Assembly (NCBI GenBank): GCA_020854035.1
Contig: JADZGE010000007.1
Span: 1 to 35,406 of the forward strand
DNA: 35,406 nucleotides
Direction of reading: 5' to 3'
Origin: Burkholderiales bacterium
GTDB lineage: Bacteria; Pseudomonadota; Gammaproteobacteria; Burkholderiales; SG8-41
The notes under the pieces were generated by a model. That model was not told where the DNA came from and did not search any database. It saw nothing but the letters and a program-made list of their open reading frames with translations. Below are positions 34,086 to 35,406 of this stretch, one piece after another; position 1 is the stretch's first letter; each line of letters begins with the position of its first letter. The position numbers and the translations under genes were made by a program.

Positions 34086-34099
34086 TGGCACAATTGCCA
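34086..34099 (+). promoter_or_regulatory. Inverted repeat just before the cassette 4 gene pair
   Basis: TGGCA-CAAT-TGCCA is a perfect 5-bp inverted repeat ending two bases before the ATG at 34101. It occupies the place of the ribosome site, which is otherwise absent. A protein bound here would block both transcription and start of translation. Confidence 0.4.
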
Positions 34100-34100
34100 G

Positions 34101-34337
34101 ATGGACTTCGAGATCCTCGGCGAGATCACGGTTCTGGAGACGATCGCCTCAGCGCGGGGGATTCGCGATCTCAGGCGGTTGCATCGGAGCTACGGGAGGG
34201 GCCGCTGGCGTAAGATGAAGGGATCTGCCCGGATTCGGTTACGGAACGGAGATGTTCGCCTTGCCGAGCTTCACTGGTATGAGGCACACGGGATTGGAAA
34301 GCGTGAAGTCAAGCGAAAGAGATACCTGGACGAATGA
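34101..34337 (+). CDS. Small basic conserved-type protein, first of a cassette pair
   Basis: 78 aa, strongly basic. It begins MDFEILGEITVLETIASARG, has a charged middle RDLRRLHRSYGRGRWRKMKG (about 22-41), a strand ARIRLRNGDVRLAELHWYEA (about 43-62) and a basic end GIGKREVKRKRYLDE. The GRGRWRK and ELHWYEAHGIG blocks look like a recurring family of uncharacterised small proteins, recalled but not nameable. The basic surface suggests nucleic acid binding. Its TGA overlaps the next ATG (ATGA). By position and size the pair resembles a toxin-antitoxin module, but no known toxin motif is visible. Confidence 0.65.
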   Translation: MDFEILGEITVLETIASARGIRDLRRLHRSYGRGRWRKMKGSARIRLRNGDVRLAELHWYEAHGIGKREVKRKRYLDE

Positions 34338-34585
34338 CGATGAAGCAGCGCAAGTCTCGTGGAACGCTGTTCGCGGTATGCATCGACAACCGCGGTTACC
34401 CTGCATCACTTGAGCTGCACAAGATTTACCGCGTCGTTGCGGATGACGCAGCTGCAGCCGATGGCGACATTCGTGTGGTCGACGAGAGCGGGGAAGACTA
34501 TCTGTACTCTGCTGACCGATTTGTTGAAATTGAGCCGCCCCAAACGGTCAAGCGGTCCTTACTTCATCCGGCAAAAGCCGCATAA
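34334..34585 (+). CDS. Small acidic protein, second of a cassette pair
   Basis: 83 aa from ATG 34334 (second ATG at 34340). The sequence reads GTLFAVCIDNRGYPASLELH (about 10-29), KIYRVVADDAAAADGDIRVV, DESGEDYLYSADRFVEIE (about 50-67) and a basic tail. It is beta-rich with a compact SH3-like feel and acidic in the core, the opposite charge to its partner. I recognise it only as an uncharacterised small-protein family. The four-base overlap means its production depends on the upstream gene. Its TAA lies inside the R'' box of attC site 4. Confidence 0.65.
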   Translation: MTMKQRKSRGTLFAVCIDNRGYPASLELHKIYRVVADDAAAADGDIRVVDESGEDYLYSADRFVEIEPPQTVKRSLLHPAKAA

Positions 34586-34630
34586 CCGCCGCATCGATAC
34601 CGACCGCTTCGCGGCGGATCATGCGAGACG
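34580..34630 (+). repeat. attC site 4, interrupted at the R' box
   Basis: R'' GCATAAC (34580-34586). CGCAT-c-GAT-a-CCG-a-CCGC pairs fully with GCGG-CGG-ATC-ATGCG around a TTCG loop, leaving three unpaired bases, all on the left strand. This is a textbook attC pattern. The spacer AGAC and the first G of R' follow (34630), after which TT is expected but TGTGTGCC is found. The site is therefore intact up to the exact recombination point and then changes. Confidence 0.68.
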
Positions 34631-34715
34631 TGTGTGCCGTGCATGGCACGTAACTATGTAGGTGAGAGTCCGGCAACCAGGTATTCGCAGAGCCGAAGGC
34701 TAGCCTGCGTTATTC
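34631..34715 (+). ncRNA. Possible 5' fragment of a group II intron
   Basis: Just after the attC hairpin the sequence GTGTGCCGTG fits the GUGYG start of group II introns. About 30 bases on, GTAGGTGAGAGTCC resembles the GGTGAAAGTCC segment of intron domain I, followed by GAAGGCTAGCC, also intron-like. Group IIC introns are known to insert beside attC hairpins. No reverse transcriptase or domain V was found, so if it is an intron it is a short remnant or continues in altered form. Confidence 0.3.
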
Positions 34716-34988
34716 ATGAAAGTCGCAAGCTAAAGTCGCGTCTGCATGCGGTCTGCGCGATTTTCTGGCGCACGGGCGCTTCGAATGTTGATTTATCGAG
34801 GTGACTGCGTGTTGTCTCTCGCACTGTTTCGTGATTCACCGGCATGTTTGTACCGGAGTGTTTCGCCGTAAAGCAGTGTGACGCGGTGGAGCAATGAGCG
34901 CTGAGGAGCGAGGGGATCTTCCGATCCGGGCGCGCTCGACGTAAGCTTCCTGGCTTCATCGATCACACAAAGAGGTAGGCCCGCGAAG
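34716..34988. other. Gene-free stretch near the right edge
   Basis: 273 bases with lower GC than the core genome and no credible reading frame. TTATTCATGAAAGTCG at about 34710-34725 could be the end of an insertion sequence, since a mobile-element type gene follows, but I cannot identify the family. AGAGGTAGG at about 34970-34978 may belong to the next gene. Confidence 0.35.
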
Positions 34989-35009
34989 GTGGACGCCGGC
35001 GCGGGCCTG

Positions 35010-35406
35010 ATGCCGGTGCAGCTTCGTTTCGAGACGGGGCTTACCGGCGCCGATTACGTTACCCGAGAAGCGTGGCGCGAGGCAAGGCTTTCGCGCTGCC
35101 CGCTGCATTCGCACGGGGGCTGTGGGTTCGCCGGCCACGGCACCTACGAGCGCAAGACGCCGGCGGGGACGTTGATTCGGCGCTGGTACTGCCCGCTGGG
35201 CCAATGCACCTTCAGCCTGTTGCCCGATCACCTGGCGGCGCGCTTTCCGGGCACCTTGTCCGGGATCGAGCAGGTGGTGGCCACGGTGGAGCAGGCCAGC
35301 AGCGTGGAGGCGGCTGCAGAGGCGCTGCGCCGTGATGAGATCACGCTGGCGAGCGCGGTGCGCTGGGTGCGCCGACGCTTGGCGCTGGTGCGTGCGCTGC
35401 TCACCA
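35010..35406 (+). CDS. Cys-rich protein cut by the window edge, possibly transposition-related
   Basis: 132 residues visible with no stop before the edge. It reads MPVQLRFETGLTGADYVTRE, then CPLHSHGGCGFAGHGTY (about 31-47) and RRWYCPLGQCTFSLLPDHLA (about 58-77). Four Cys with His residues suggest a zinc ribbon. IEQVVATVEQASSVEAAAEA then ITLASAVRWVRRRL looks like a helix-turn-helix. This zinc-ribbon plus helix-turn-helix build is seen in transposase helper or DNA-binding proteins of mobile elements; the family name is uncertain. GTG 34989 is an alternative start seven codons upstream. Confidence 0.55.
   Translation, partial: MPVQLRFETGLTGADYVTREAWREARLSRCPLHSHGGCGFAGHGTYERKTPAGTLIRRWYCPLGQCTFSLLPDHLAARFPGTLSGIEQVVATVEQASSVEAAAEALRRDEITLASAVRWVRRRLALVRALLT

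Noticed and set aside
32161..34585. Cassette genes as ordinary chromosomal toxin-antitoxin loci
   Set aside because: Each unit is followed, beginning within its stop codon, by an attC-type hairpin with shared spacers, which ordinary loci do not have.

Overview
The window looks like a GC-rich betaproteobacterial chromosome, probably Burkholderiales-like. The grounds are several Bug/TctC-type binding proteins beside acyl-CoA genes, the midA / pteridine reductase / ttcA neighbourhood, the ubiK / comM / glnK / amtB neighbourhood, and many GTG and TTG starts. No rRNA, tRNA, prophage or CRISPR array was seen.

Layout. 1-9 kb is a catabolic region: MmgE/PrpD, a MaoC-type hydratase, an acyl-CoA dehydrogenase, two Bug binding proteins, a creatininase-fold protein and a class III CoA-transferase, then a DUF1036 protein and a broken SMP-30 gene. 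9.3-13.3 kb carries a Cu/Zn superoxide dismutase lipoprotein and a dctP-dctQ-dctM TRAP transporter read leftward. 13.5-20 kb holds selO, a broken Bug gene, a GNAT acetyltransferase, a zinc alcohol dehydrogenase, a diheme cytochrome c and midA. 19.9-24.3 kb, read rightward, holds a pteridine reductase, ttcA, a DUF3750 protein and a ThDP-dependent enzyme with a near-consensus sigma-70 promoter. 24.3-29.3 kb has comM and ubiK leftward, and rightward a nitrogen operon (TorF-type porin, glnK, amtB) headed by an NtrC site, an IHF site and a sigma-54 promoter and closed by a strong terminator. 29.4-31.8 kb holds remnants of a thioesterase and a CocE-type hydrolase, then an intact bicupin.

The accessory region is 32.1-35.4 kb. 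It has lower GC, short gene pairs with overlapping ends, and a hairpin site of integron attC type directly after the stop codon of each unit. Four such sites are recognised. They bound a single-gene cassette, two antitoxin-MazF cassettes and a two-gene cassette of unknown function. No integron integrase is in the window, so this is either a cassette cluster lacking an integrase or one flank of a larger integron. The fourth site is interrupted exactly at the expected recombination point by sequence that may be the 5' end of a group II intron.

Three other patterns stand out. (1) Four genes keep recognisable 5' and 3' ends but lack the middle, with the ends in different frames. (2) Gene borders carry long imperfect palindromes whose arms are built of degenerate 8-10 base units, in three sequence families. 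(3) A repeat of about 118 bp occurs at both ends of the window in opposite orientation.
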